13,533 bases of DNA from an uncultured Selenomonadales bacterium (GCA_937877655.1 CALFJC010000002.1:1-13533), one strand, 5' to 3'; positions 1 through 6,475 are shown, counted from the stretch's first letter. Notes: generated by a model from the letters alone, not told the origin. Numbers and translations are program-made.

Positions 1-389
1 TGACTTAAAAGCCCGCGAACATTTTCAAACAAAAAAATTTTCGGCTGAAGTTTCTTCAGGAAAATCGCATAATGATAAAACAAAGTGCCGCGAGCATCTT
101 CAAGCCCCAGACGTTTTCCGGCATAAGAAAAAGATTGGCAGGGCGCACCGCCCGAAAGTAAATCCAATTTTCCGTACGGAATATCGAAAAAAATTTCAAG
201 ATTAAGCTTTGAAATATTTGCAACGTCTTCGTTAATGACGTTCCAATTCGGACGATTGAATTTTAACGTAGAGGCGGCGTCTTTATCGATTTCAATCAAG
301 GCAAGCGGCTCAAAATTTGCGCGTTCCAATCCGAGTGCAAGACCGCCGGCACCCGCAAAAAGTTCCAATACCTTAAATTTTTTTGCCAT
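1..389 (-). CDS. C5 cytosine-specific DNA methyltransferase, N-terminal part (cut by window edge)
   Basis: Methylates cytosine C5 in a specific DNA site using S-adenosylmethionine. It is either half of a restriction-modification system or an orphan regulator. I translated the minus strand from ATG at 389; 129 codons are visible and the rest lies beyond position 1. Motif I (SAM binding) is FAGAGGL at residues 11-17. The acidic motif II region is around residues 32-36 (IEID). Motif IV is GGAPCQSFS at residues 80-88 with catalytic Cys84. Motif VI is ENV at residues 122-124. All are in the usual order and spacing for the Dcm/HhaI family. The target-recognition region is off the window, so specificity cannot be read. 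It starts 12 bases after the mlaF stop, and a GAGG ribosome site overlaps that stop, so it is probably co-transcribed with mlaEF. No restriction enzyme gene is visible. Confidence 0.93.
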   Translation of the reverse strand, partial: MAKKFKVLELFAGAGGLALGLERANFEPLALIEIDKDAASTLKFNRPNWNVINEDVANISKLNLEIFFDIPYGKLDLLSGGAPCQSFSYAGKRLGLEDARGTLFYHYAIFLKKLQPKIFLFENVRGLLS

Positions 390-401
390 AAAATAACCGC
401 C

Positions 402-1127
402 TCAATCTATGATTCTGAAAAATTCTTTGACGCGAGGATCTTGAATCTTTTTGAAATTTTCAACCGTATCAACCGCGATTAATTCGCCGTTGTAAACCAT
501 TGCAATTCTGTCGGCAATGCGGCACGCGCTGACCATGTCATGAGTGACAACGATGCTCGTAACTTTCAAAGCGCGTTGAGTTTCGATAATCAATTCGTCA
601 ATTCTGTTTGTGGTAATCGGATCCAGCCCGGAACTCGGCTCGTCGTAAAAAATAATTTCGGGTTCAAATGCTATTGCCCGCGCCAATGAAACTCTTTTTT
701 TCATGCCGCCCGATAATTCGTTGGGCATTCTGTTTTCAACGCCTTCAAGCCCGACCTGTTTTAATTTTTCCTTGACAATCCCTTGAATTTTTTCTTTGCT
801 GAAATCGGTATGCTCGACGAGCCCGAAGGCGACATTATCTCCGACCGACATTGAATCAAACAACGCGGAGTATTGAAAAACCATTCCCATACGAAGTCGA
901 ATGCGCATCATTTCCTTTTCATTCATATGGGAAATTTCGTCGTTACCAATCCAAATTTCTCCGCTTGTGGGTTTAATCAGCCCGATCATTAAACGGAGCA
1001 AAGTTGATTTTCCGCTGCCCGACCCGCCGATTATCGCGAGAGTTTCTCCGTCGGCAATTTCCAAATTTATATTTTTCAGCGCAACTTTCGCGCCGAATTT
1101 TTTTGTGACATCAACAATTTTAATCAT
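402..1127 (-). CDS. mlaF: MlaF-like ABC transporter ATPase (phospholipid transport)
   Basis: Cytoplasmic ATPase of an Mla/MCE-type lipid transporter, expected to pair with the MlaE-like permease directly upstream and move phospholipids between inner and outer membrane. The 241-residue length is typical. Walker A GGSGSGKST is at residues 34-42, the Q-loop Gln is near residue 85 (VFQYSALFD), the signature LSGGMKKR is at 138-145, Walker B with the catalytic Glu (IIFYDE) is at 158-163, and the H-loop His is at 196 (VVTHD). The GMKKR after the signature is characteristic of the Mla/Ttg2A branch. ATG at 1127 lies 6 bases after the mlaE stop, with an AGGTAAGG ribosome site inside the end of mlaE. 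In Veillonella-type diderm Firmicutes an MCE protein (mlaD) normally accompanies this pair; here a DNA methyltransferase follows instead. Confidence 0.93.
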   Translation of the reverse strand: MIKIVDVTKKFGAKVALKNINLEIADGETLAIIGGSGSGKSTLLRLMIGLIKPTSGEIWIGNDEISHMNEKEMMRIRLRMGMVFQYSALFDSMSVGDNVAFGLVEHTDFSKEKIQGIVKEKLKQVGLEGVENRMPNELSGGMKKRVSLARAIAFEPEIIFYDEPSSGLDPITTNRIDELIIETQRALKVTSIVVTHDMVSACRIADRIAMVYNGELIAVDTVENFKKIQDPRVKEFFRIID

Positions 1128-1133
1128 GTTGCC

Positions 1134-1907
1134 TTACCTGTAAATTATAAAAGTCAACAGCGCGTTCAAAATAAAAATGACGACAATCGAAGTGACAACG
1201 GTTTTTGTCGTCGCCTTGCCGACACCTTCCGCGCCGTCGGGACAATTCAAGCCGTAATAACAACCGAGCACCGCAATAACATTTCCAAAAAAAATTGCCT
1301 TAATCATGCCGCCCGTCAAATCGTGAACCGTCGCGAACATTTTTATCGAATTTATGAAAAGATAAGAGCTGATGCCCGAATACTGCGTTGCGACAACCCA
1401 ACCGCCCAAAACTCCGATAATATCTCCGAAAACCGTAAGGATCGGAACGGCTATCATGCAGGCGATCATTCGCGGGACAATCAAATAATTTACGGGGCTG
1501 ACCGCCATAACTTTAAGCGCGTCGATTTGTTCGGTGACTTTCATTGTACTTATTTCAGCCGTGATTGCCGCGCCGACTCGCCCCGCGCATACTACGCCGA
1601 CCAAAACCGGTCCGAGTTCTCTTCCGATTGCTATTGCAATAATCCCGCCGACCGTCGATTGTGCTCCGAAGCGAATAAATTCATGCGCCGTTTGCAAAGT
1701 GAACACGACGCCCGTAAAAAGTAATGTCAACGAAACAATCATCAACGAATCAACGCCCAAATGCGCCATCTGATTTAATATCGATTTTATTCGCGGCTTG
1801 CTCGCCAGCTGTTTGAATGTGTCGGCATAGAGCAAAACGATTGTCCCGATGCCCTCAAAAATTTTTAATACCGAGCCGCCAATGGCTTCAAAAAATTTTG
1901 TCAGCAA
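1134..1907 (-). CDS. mlaE: MlaE-like ABC transporter permease (phospholipid transport)
   Basis: Inner-membrane permease of the MlaE/YrbE family (DUF140), partner of the ATPase encoded next. The protein is about 257 residues with an N-terminal amphipathic stretch and about five hydrophobic segments. The family core is clear: the EFIRFGAQSTVGG region, then IGRELGPVLVGVVCAGRVG, then AEISTMKVTEQIDAL, the coupling segment that contacts MlaF. I place the start at TTG 1907 rather than at the upstream in-frame TTG (1928). A strong GAAAGGAGG site (1915-1923) sits 7 bases before 1907, and it would lie inside the coding region if translation began at 1928. First gene of a leftward mlaE-mlaF-methyltransferase unit. 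Confidence 0.9.
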   Translation of the reverse strand: MLTKFFEAIGGSVLKIFEGIGTIVLLYADTFKQLASKPRIKSILNQMAHLGVDSLMIVSLTLLFTGVVFTLQTAHEFIRFGAQSTVGGIIAIAIGRELGPVLVGVVCAGRVGAAITAEISTMKVTEQIDALKVMAVSPVNYLIVPRMIACMIAVPILTVFGDIIGVLGGWVVATQYSGISSYLFINSIKMFATVHDLTGGMIKAIFFGNVIAVLGCYYGLNCPDGAEGVGKATTKTVVTSIVVIFILNALLTFIIYR

Positions 1908-1931
1908 TTCACAGCCTCCTTTCGGCAAGGC

Positions 1932-1937
1932 ATTATA
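1932..1937 (-). promoter_or_regulatory. Extended -10 promoter for mlaE
   Basis: On the minus strand TGATATAAT is an extended -10 element (TATAAT preceded by TGn). No convincing -35 is found 15-18 bases further upstream, which suits an extended -10 promoter. Transcription would start near 1925, shortly before the mlaE ribosome site. Confidence 0.55.
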
Positions 1938-1998
1938 TCATAAATTTTCTTAGCTTAAGGATAAAACTTTGAAAAAATTTTTTGCGGAAATTGCTGCG

Positions 1999-2027
1999 TT
2001 GACAACTTTTTTTCAATCATTTAAAAT
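1999..2027 (+). promoter_or_regulatory. Sigma-A type promoter for the lytic transglycosylase
   Basis: TTGACA at 1999-2004, exactly 17 bases, then TAAAAT at 2022-2027: a consensus -35 and a one-mismatch -10. It drives the rightward unit beginning at 2054, with transcription starting near 2034. Confidence 0.8.
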
Positions 2028-2053
2028 TCATTCAAAACAGCGGAGGTGAATTG

Positions 2054-2665
2054 ATGCTCAAAAAATTTTTGACAATCGGCGCAATATTAATCGCGATTTA
2101 TTTTTTGATAAGCTTGCCTTCCGTTCAAAAAAAATTTCTGTATCCTTTCCCTTACCGCACGACGGTTGAAAATTATTCGGCGCGTTGGCAGGTTGATAAA
2201 TTTTTGACAATCGCCGTTATGAAAGTCGAAAGTAATTTTTCCGAAGCGGCGCACTCTCAAAGCGGCGCGGTAGGATTAATGCAAATCATGCCCGAAACTG
2301 CGACTTGGATAGCTTCTCAACTGGACGAGGACATAAAAAATCTGCGCGAGCCCGAAACAAATATTCGCTACGGAACTTGGTACCTTGCCGAGCTTGAAAA
2401 TGAATTCGGCGGCAATGACGTTTTGGCACTGGCGGCTTACAATGCGGGGCGCGGCAACGTTCACGAATGGATGGAAAAAAATCATTGGAACGAGAATTTT
2501 TCCGACGTCGATAAAATTCCCTACGCCGAAACTCGCGATTATGTCAAGCGCGTTCTCCATTGTCGCGAAAAATATTCCAAGCTTTACAGTTCGCAAGATT
2601 TTATTCCGCTCCCGCTTGCCCTGCATGAATTGCGTTTTGCCCGCTTGAAAAATTTATCTTTGTAG
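2054..2665 (+). CDS. Membrane-anchored lytic transglycosylase, SLT domain
   Basis: Cleaves the glycan backbone of peptidoglycan to form 1,6-anhydromuramic ends, acting outside the inner membrane. A hydrophobic segment at about residues 4-20 with a basic N-terminus serves as signal anchor. The goose-lysozyme-like SLT domain follows: catalytic Glu59 in KVESNF, SQSGAVGLMQIMPETA from residue 68, AYNAGRGNV at 128-136, and PYAETRDYVKRVL at 156-168. At 203 residues it is a compact Slt70 C-terminal-type enzyme with no extra domain. ATG 2054 is preferred over the adjacent TTG 2051 because GGAGG (2042-2046) sits 7 bases before it. Driven by the 1999 promoter. Its stop (2663-2665) overlaps the ribosome site of the next gene, so the two are coupled. 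Confidence 0.93.
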   Translation: MLKKFLTIGAILIAIYFLISLPSVQKKFLYPFPYRTTVENYSARWQVDKFLTIAVMKVESNFSEAAHSQSGAVGLMQIMPETATWIASQLDEDIKNLREPETNIRYGTWYLAELENEFGGNDVLALAAYNAGRGNVHEWMEKNHWNENFSDVDKIPYAETRDYVKRVLHCREKYSKLYSSQDFIPLPLALHELRFARLKNLSL

Positions 2666-2677
2666 GAGGTTGATTTC

Positions 2678-3142
2678 ATGAACGAATTCGACGCGGAAAC
2701 TCAAAAAATTTATTTGGGCTTGGAAAAAGAACAATCTCAGCTTTATAAAGCTCACGAACGACTCGAAAGAAAAATGAAGGCGCACGAAAAAACTTGGATA
2801 AAATTAAAAAAGCTTTTCGAGCAGTATTCGCAAGAGCATGATGAAATCGGAATGGAGGCTGTGCGGCTCGAACAAATCGGCGAAGAGTTGGACGAGCGCA
2901 TTGAAAAATTCTATCGCGAAAATGACAAGGGCGAAATTATTCCGCCGGAAATTGACGAAAACGGAAATGTTGTCGTAACTTTGGAAAAAAACGGCATTGA
3001 AGAAATTATGCCCGTCGCTTATCTCGTGGCGCAGAGTTTCGTTCCCAATCCCGACAATAAAAAATTCGTGCGGCACAAGGACGGCAACAAGCTTAACAAT
3101 AATGCAGATAATCTTGAATGGTCTGACGAAGAGGAGAGATAA
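2678..3142 (+). CDS. Coiled-coil protein with truncated I-HmuI-like HNH module (copy 1)
   Basis: 154 residues. Residues about 10-82 are highly charged and helical, probably coiled coil. Residues 86-148 resemble the HNH module of phage homing endonucleases such as I-HmuI: a strand pair (VVVTLEKNG), then PVAYLVAQSFVPNP where the family has VHRLVA, then VRHKDGNKLNN and NLEW. The chain ends six residues after NLEW. The segment that would supply the second metal-binding Asn is therefore absent, and the residue before the conserved His133 is Arg rather than the Asp/Asn of the family. I infer a DNA- or nucleic-acid-binding protein without nuclease activity. Start ATG 2678 follows AGGAGG at 2664-2669. 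In operon with the transglycosylase. Function unknown. Confidence 0.85.
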   Translation: MNEFDAETQKIYLGLEKEQSQLYKAHERLERKMKAHEKTWIKLKKLFEQYSQEHDEIGMEAVRLEQIGEELDERIEKFYRENDKGEIIPPEIDENGNVVVTLEKNGIEEIMPVAYLVAQSFVPNPDNKKFVRHKDGNKLNNNADNLEWSDEEER

Positions 3143-3144
3143 AA
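3009..3144 (+). repeat. Direct repeat, copy 1 (136 bp)
   Basis: Matches 3273-3408 at 133 of 136 positions. The differences at 3040, 3094 and 3103 are all synonymous. The unit ends just past the stop codon and includes the GAGGAG ribosome site used by the following gene. Confidence 0.95.
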
Positions 3145-3145
3145 T

Positions 3146-3406
3146 TTGAGTTTAAAACGCAGATTGCAAAGAAAAAACAGATCGTCGAACAAAGGCGAGA
3201 TCGTCGAGCCGACAATAAATGAAAAAGGCGATCTTGTTGTTGCGTTGGAGAAAGACGGCGTAAAGGAAAATGTGCCCGTCGCTTATCTCGTGGCGCAGAG
3301 TTTTGTTCCCAATCCCGACAATAAAAAATTCGTGCGGCACAAGGACGGCAACAAGCTCAACAATAACGCAGATAATCTTGAATGGTCTGACGAAGAGGAG
3401 AGATAA
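3146..3406 (+). CDS. Truncated HNH-like module protein (copy 2, tandem paralogue)
   Basis: 86 residues. From residue 16 it is colinear with residues 84-154 of the preceding protein, and the last 42 residues (PVAYLVAQ to the end) are identical. It lacks the coiled-coil region and has instead a short Arg/Lys-rich start (MSLKRRLQRKNR) that could bind nucleic acid. The start is taken as TTG 3146, only 3 bases after the stop of copy 1. GAGGAG at 3131-3136, inside the end of copy 1, lies 9 bases before it, so translation is likely coupled. Followed by a strong terminator. It could be a non-functional duplication by-product, but the reading frame is intact and base changes in the repeat are all silent, which argues for selection on the protein. 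Confidence 0.7.
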   Translation: MSLKRRLQRKNRSSNKGEIVEPTINEKGDLVVALEKDGVKENVPVAYLVAQSFVPNPDNKKFVRHKDGNKLNNNADNLEWSDEEER

Positions 3407-3408
3407 AA
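3273..3408 (+). repeat. Direct repeat, copy 2 (136 bp)
   Basis: Second copy, offset 264 bases from the first. The 80 bases before it are also alignable without gaps to the bases before copy 1 but are much more divergent, so identity changes abruptly at the repeat's left edge. Confidence 0.95.
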
Positions 3409-3414
3409 AAATTT

Positions 3415-3452
3415 CCGAGCATGAAGATTTTTCTTCAAGCTCGGATTTTTTG
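3415..3452. terminator. Bidirectional intrinsic terminator
   Basis: CCGAGC a TGAAGA, loop TTTT, TCTTCA a GCTCGG (3415-3444): 12 base pairs with one A-A mismatch, followed by ATTTTTTG. On the minus strand the stem is followed by AAATTTTTTT, so it can stop both the rightward HNH genes and the leftward gene ending at 3463. Confidence 0.85.
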
Positions 3453-3462
3453 TTTGCAAATT

Positions 3463-4486
3463 TTATCTCGCCAAATCTTTTCTCATTCGGAAAATCAGCG
3501 CGTTGAATTCTTTTTCGCGCCGCTCCAATGCCTCGCCGTAAGAACGGCTGTCGGCAAGATACGCGGCGAAGTTTTGACGTTTCAAATCGGCGAACTGCGA
3601 TAAAACTTCTTCCGAAATTTAAAAGCGGCTCCGCCCAACGCAACAGGAAAATTCGCTCCTCCGATTTTTCGCGGGCAAATATTATTTCTTGCAACGAACG
3701 CTGAAATTTCTCCGTCGGCTTAAAAAGTTTGCTTTCCGTCTCAAATTTCTCTTGCAATTCGCCGCCCGCTTGGAATGCAAATTTTTGATAAATGTTTTTC
3801 CGTTCCTGCAGATAAAATTTGTCGACTGCGACTTTGTATTCCTGCAAAATTTTCAACACGCCGTCCAATGAATCCAAAAGATTTCCCTTGATTGCAAACT
3901 CTACGAGCGGCAAAAATCGCTGTTCAATCAGAAATCTTTTGCTCTGCCAATCGGAGTGCCAAGCCGAAAATTTCTTCATCAATGCCGTCCTCGCGACAGA
4001 CCGCCGCCAATTCTTCACGCAATTTCGTCTTGAAACTTTTATAATTTTCGTTCCAAATCTCCCAAAGATTTACAACGTTCAAAATAAAATTCTCGTTCGT
4101 GACGAAAAAATCCATTTTAAGCCGGGCATTTTGCACGAGTTGAGTAAGATTTTCTGTGAGAAATGCAAAACTCGGACGCGGCTCATTTTCAATCTCGGCG
4201 AGCTCTCGGAGCGAATTTTGTCCGCGATTTATTTTCGCAAGTCGCTCCGAAAAATTTTCTGCCTGCGTTTTGAAGGAGAGAATTTGCGATTTTGTTTCGT
4301 CTGTGCGAATTTCCAAACGTCCCGACAAAAATTTTTGACGCTCCGCCAACAATTTATTTTCTTCGGGCGTGAGATGCTTGCTTGCCGTGTACTTCGCGCC
4401 CAACTTCAAAGCGGTTTGCAGAAATTTGCCGATTGTCTTCGCCTGCGCGGTCTCGAATTTTTGTAATTTGTCGAGCAATTCATCTG
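3463..4486 (-). pseudogene. Broken gene for an unknown helical, coiled-coil-like protein
   Basis: Leftward coding signal spread over three frames. Segment A runs from about 4486 to about 3940 (LTDELLDKLQKFE to LRLAEQ). Segment B runs from about 3937 to about 3613 (RFLIEQRFLPLVEFAIKG to RWAEPLL). Segment C runs from about 3611 to the TAA at 3463 (ISEEVLSQFADLKRQ to RMRKDLAR). Removing one base from the AAAA run at 3937-3940, and one from the T/A run near 3612-3620, joins all three into one frame of about 340 residues. The product is Lys/Glu/Leu-rich and helical, with no signal peptide or motif I recognise. The 5' end is lost where the IS5-family remnant begins (4487). Both breaks sit in homopolymers, so sequencing error is an alternative; the IS truncation is independent evidence of decay. 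Shares the 3415 terminator with the HNH genes. Confidence 0.7.
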
Positions 4487-4883
4487 TTAGAACGTGTGTT
4501 CGTAAAAAGAAAGATATGAGAAATCGCAAATGGGAAAAAAGAGAACTTGTCAATGCGGTGTTGTACTTGGTCAAGACAGGGTGTCAGTGGCGCAATTTGC
4601 CGCATGACCGCCGGTTTTTACCGTGCACAGCTTTTATCGCCGAGCGCGGCTAAGCGGACTTTGGAACTCAATTTTGGAACGTTGGAAAAAATATGTGCAG
4701 CGGTTATCGCGGCTCCTTTGTCTACGAGGCTTACAAATATTTCGCTTGAGAGAACATTTGCTTGGCTCAATCCTTCACGGCGACTAAGCAAGGATTACGA
4801 GCTAACTGCTACTTCTGCAGAGACCATGATTAAGATTTCTCATATTCACACTTTACTTAAGCGTTTATGAACACCGGTTCTAA
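4487..4883 (+). mobile_element. Decayed IS5-family element, internally deleted, ends retained
   Basis: Terminal inverted repeats survive: TTAGAACGTGTGTTC at 4487-4501 and, on the other strand, TTAGAACCGGTGTTC (4869-4883), matching at 13 of 15 positions. If the outer TTA is read as flank, each end is bordered by TA, the target duplication common in the IS427-type branch. The element is about 395 bp, roughly half of a full IS5-family member, because most of the catalytic core is deleted. It sits across the 5' end of the leftward pseudogene. Confidence 0.8.
4516..4870 (+). pseudogene. IS5-family DDE transposase remnant
   Basis: Recognisable pieces of one transposase in shifting frames. From ATG 4516: RKWEKRELVNAVLYLVKTGC, then QWRNLPHD, the N-terminal region. 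After a shift near 4615-4622: VHSFYRRARLSGLWNSILERW to about 4700. After a deletion: GYRGSFVYEAYKYF, about 4703-4747. After another deletion: ERTFAWLNPSRRLSKDYE and ISHIHTLLKRL, ending with TGA 4868-4870 inside the right inverted repeat. The first two catalytic Asp regions are missing, so it cannot be active. The gene is rightward, opposite to the host pseudogene. Confidence 0.85.
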
Positions 4884-4885
4884 AC

Positions 4886-4960
4886 ACAAAAATTATTTTA
4901 AACAAAAACGAAGTTGCGAGCCGAGATGGTTTTGCGTTTCCACTTTAGAAAAAAAGGGGG
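4886..4960 (+). repeat. Dispersed intergenic repeat, copy A
   Basis: Aligns with the reverse complement of 13392-13475 through ordered blocks: CAnAAAAAT, ATTTTAAA, GCGAGCCG, GGTTTTGCG, TCCACTTT, GAAAAAA and GGGG. Copy A lacks about 10 bases between GCGAGCCG and GGTTTTGCG that copy B has. Lies between the IS remnant and the P-loop/Asp23 gene; no open frame runs through both copies. Confidence 0.7.
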
Positions 4961-5020
4961 AATCTCAGTCTTGTTTTTTGGTTGGCTTTGTGGCAAAATG
5001 ATTTTAAGGAGGCGATTTTT

Positions 5021-5869
5021 ATGGACGTGATAGCTCTTGTCGGACCGAGCGGCACGGGCAAAAGTCATCGCGCCTTGCAAGTTGCTCGCGAACATGAAGC
5101 CGACGCGATTATTGACGACGGGATTTTGATTAAGGACGGACATATAGTTGCTGGCGAATCCGCCAAGACCGAAAAAAGTAAAATTATGGCAGTCAGACGG
5201 GCGATTTTTGTTTTGCCGGGACATGCCGAAGAAGTTCGCGAGGCAATTCAAAAAATCCAGCCGCACAGAATTTTGGTTATCGGTACTTCGGAAAACATGG
5301 TTCACAAAATCGCCAAAACACTCAAGCTCCCGTCGATTCAATTAATCGTTCGCATTGAAGACATTGCGTCGCGGGCGGAGATTGAAGCGGCGCAATTTCA
5401 CCGATTGAAAGAAGGCAAGCACATAATCCCCGTGCCGACGATTGAACTCAAGCCGCATTTTTCGGGCTATCTTGTCAATCCTTTGCAATCGCTGTTCAAA
5501 CAATCGCAAGTAAAGCGTCGCAAGCTCGGAGAAAAATCGATTGTGCGCCCCGTGTTCAGTTATTACGGCAAATTGATTATTGACGACAAAGTTATTTTGG
5601 CGATTGTCGAAAAAATTATCAAGGCGCGGGAATTCGTCAAGAGTTTGAAAAATGTTGCGGTCAAACATATTATTCACGGCGAGGATGATCGCGGCTTGAC
5701 AATTTCCTGCGAAGTGGTTTTGAGTTACGGAAGCCATATTCCGACGCTGATTCAACAGACGCAAGCTTACATACGCGAGGCGATTGAATTCACGACGGGG
5801 ATGCTCGTTCATGCGGTTGATATACATGTCCGCGCACTTTATGTCGAGCCGCGCAAAAAACTTTTCTGA
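5021..5869 (+). CDS. P-loop NTPase fused to Asp23/Gls24-like domain
   Basis: 282 residues, two parts. The N-terminal part begins MDVIALVGPSGTGKS, with a Walker A motif GPSGTGKS at residues 8-15 and a compact NTP-binding fold to about residue 150; I see no clear Walker B with catalytic Glu. The C-terminal part, about residues 173-278, has the Asp23/Gls24 (DUF322) pattern: IDDKVILAIVEKIIKA, VAVKHIIHGEDDRGLTISCEVVLSYG, then IPTLIQQTQAYIREAIEFTTGM. Asp23 proteins form membrane-associated networks linked to envelope stress in Gram-positives. The combination suggests a nucleotide-regulated envelope or scaffold factor, but the function is not established. ATG 5021 follows AAGGAGG at 5006-5012; an upstream in-frame start at 4982 lacks a ribosome site. 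Single gene ending at two terminators. Confidence 0.85.
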   Translation: MDVIALVGPSGTGKSHRALQVAREHEADAIIDDGILIKDGHIVAGESAKTEKSKIMAVRRAIFVLPGHAEEVREAIQKIQPHRILVIGTSENMVHKIAKTLKLPSIQLIVRIEDIASRAEIEAAQFHRLKEGKHIIPVPTIELKPHFSGYLVNPLQSLFKQSQVKRRKLGEKSIVRPVFSYYGKLIIDDKVILAIVEKIIKAREFVKSLKNVAVKHIIHGEDDRGLTISCEVVLSYGSHIPTLIQQTQAYIREAIEFTTGMLVHAVDIHVRALYVEPRKKLF

Positions 5870-5880
5870 TAAAAAAATAA

Positions 5881-5912
5881 CGCCCGAAAAAACTTCGGGG
5901 CTTAATTTTTTT
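5881..5912. terminator. Intrinsic terminator after the P-loop/Asp23 gene
   Basis: GCCCGAA (5882-5888) pairs with TTCGGGGC (5894-5901), with one bulged G, followed by TTAATTTTTTT. The preceding A-rich tract would supply a T tail on the other strand. Confidence 0.65.
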
Positions 5913-5983
5913 CCGATAAGAAAATCCGAAATGATTTGATAAAGTGTTTGTGTTTGACGTGAAAACTTTTTGACAAAAAACAA

Positions 5984-6012
5984 AGCCCCAAAAAAATCTT
6001 GGGGCTTAATTT
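5984..6012. terminator. Intrinsic terminator between convergent genes
   Basis: Perfect 8-bp stem AGCCCCAA (5984-5991) / TTGGGGCT (5999-6006). The minus strand reads on into TTGTTTTTTG, which serves the zinc-ribbon gene; the plus strand reads into TAATTTT. About 70 bases between this and the preceding terminator hold nothing I recognise. Confidence 0.75.
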
Positions 6013-6030
6013 TGTTCGATATAAAATCTA

Positions 6031-6330
6031 TCAGAACTGAGCTCGCCGCGCAGGACGATGTTTGCTGAAACAATCGCGACAATAAATCGGACGATCGTTT
6101 TTGGGTTCGAACGGAACTTCTGTTTCCTTGCCGCATTCCGCGCAGATCACTTTGAACATTTGGCGTTGTTCGCCGCCGTCGCGAGAGCGTTTGCGTTTGT
6201 CGCGGCAGTCGCGGCAACGCACGGGCTCGTTTTCAAAGCCGCGTTCCTGATAAAATTCCTGTTCGCCCGCGCTGAAGATGAATTCTTTTCCGCAGTCCTT
6301 GCACACGAGTGTTTTGTCTTCAAAAGCCAT
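6031..6330 (-). CDS. Small double zinc-ribbon protein (CxxC-x17-CxxC type)
   Basis: 99 residues with two zinc ribbons. The first has CKDC (Cys10/Cys13) and CRDC (Cys39/Cys42), with KEFIFSAGEQEFYQERGF between, as in the probable zinc-binding zf-trcl family. The second has CAEC (Cys63/Cys66) and CRDC (Cys84/Cys87), matching the CxxC-x17-CxxC family whose usual core is PVYCRDC; here it is PIYCRDC. A basic linker (residues 43-51) and a basic tail (HRPARR) suggest nucleic-acid contact. The role is unknown; such proteins are often next to cold-shock or RNA-binding genes, but none is seen here. ATG 6330 follows AAGGAG with 7 bases between. It has its own promoter and terminator. Confidence 0.88.
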   Translation of the reverse strand: MAFEDKTLVCKDCGKEFIFSAGEQEFYQERGFENEPVRCRDCRDKRKRSRDGGEQRQMFKVICAECGKETEVPFEPKNDRPIYCRDCFSKHRPARRAQF

Positions 6331-6403
6331 AAATAAATCTCCTTACAACCAAAAATTCTCCTTGTTCGACGGGGGACGTTGCCCGCCAATCGATACGCGG
6401 GGA

Positions 6404-6431
6404 ATTATATCACGCTTTACGAAAAAAGCAA
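6404..6431 (-). promoter_or_regulatory. Promoter for the zinc-ribbon gene
   Basis: On the minus strand TTGCTT (6431-6426), 16 bases, then TGATATAAT with TATAAT at 6409-6404: an extended -10 with a half-matching -35. It gives a leader of about 65 bases. Confidence 0.6.
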
Positions 6432-6445
6432 GACGGGCAAAATTT

Positions 6446-6475
6446 AAAGAGACACGCCCTTAAGCGTGCCTCTTT
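6446..6475. terminator. Terminator downstream of tRNA-Gly
   Basis: AAAGAG a CACGC (6446-6457), loop CCTTAA, GCGTG c CTCTTT (6464-6475): 11 pairs with one A-C mismatch. It lies just 3' of the leftward tRNA, whose transcript would run through it and into AAATTTTG; the plus strand is followed by T's as well. Confidence 0.7.

Noticed and set aside
3152..4018. A 288-codon leftward open frame as one intact gene
   Set aside because: Only its middle (about 3613-3937) carries protein-like sequence continuous with neighbouring frames. The last third is antisense to the HNH genes and is Arg/Phe-rich noise.
3924..4574. A 216-codon leftward open frame starting inside the IS remnant
   Set aside because: The first ~30 codons are antisense to the transposase. 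The real gene signal begins only at the IS edge, so this start is accidental.
5342..6217. Long leftward frame opposite the P-loop/Asp23 gene
   Set aside because: It is a shadow of a well-supported plus-strand gene, crosses two terminators, and has no recognisable domain.
6320..6352. Ten-codon leader peptide (TTG after an AAGGAG) overlapping the zinc-ribbon start
   Set aside because: It is too short and lacks any codon pattern suggesting attenuation; the upstream AAGGAG can arise by chance in this A/G-rich leader.
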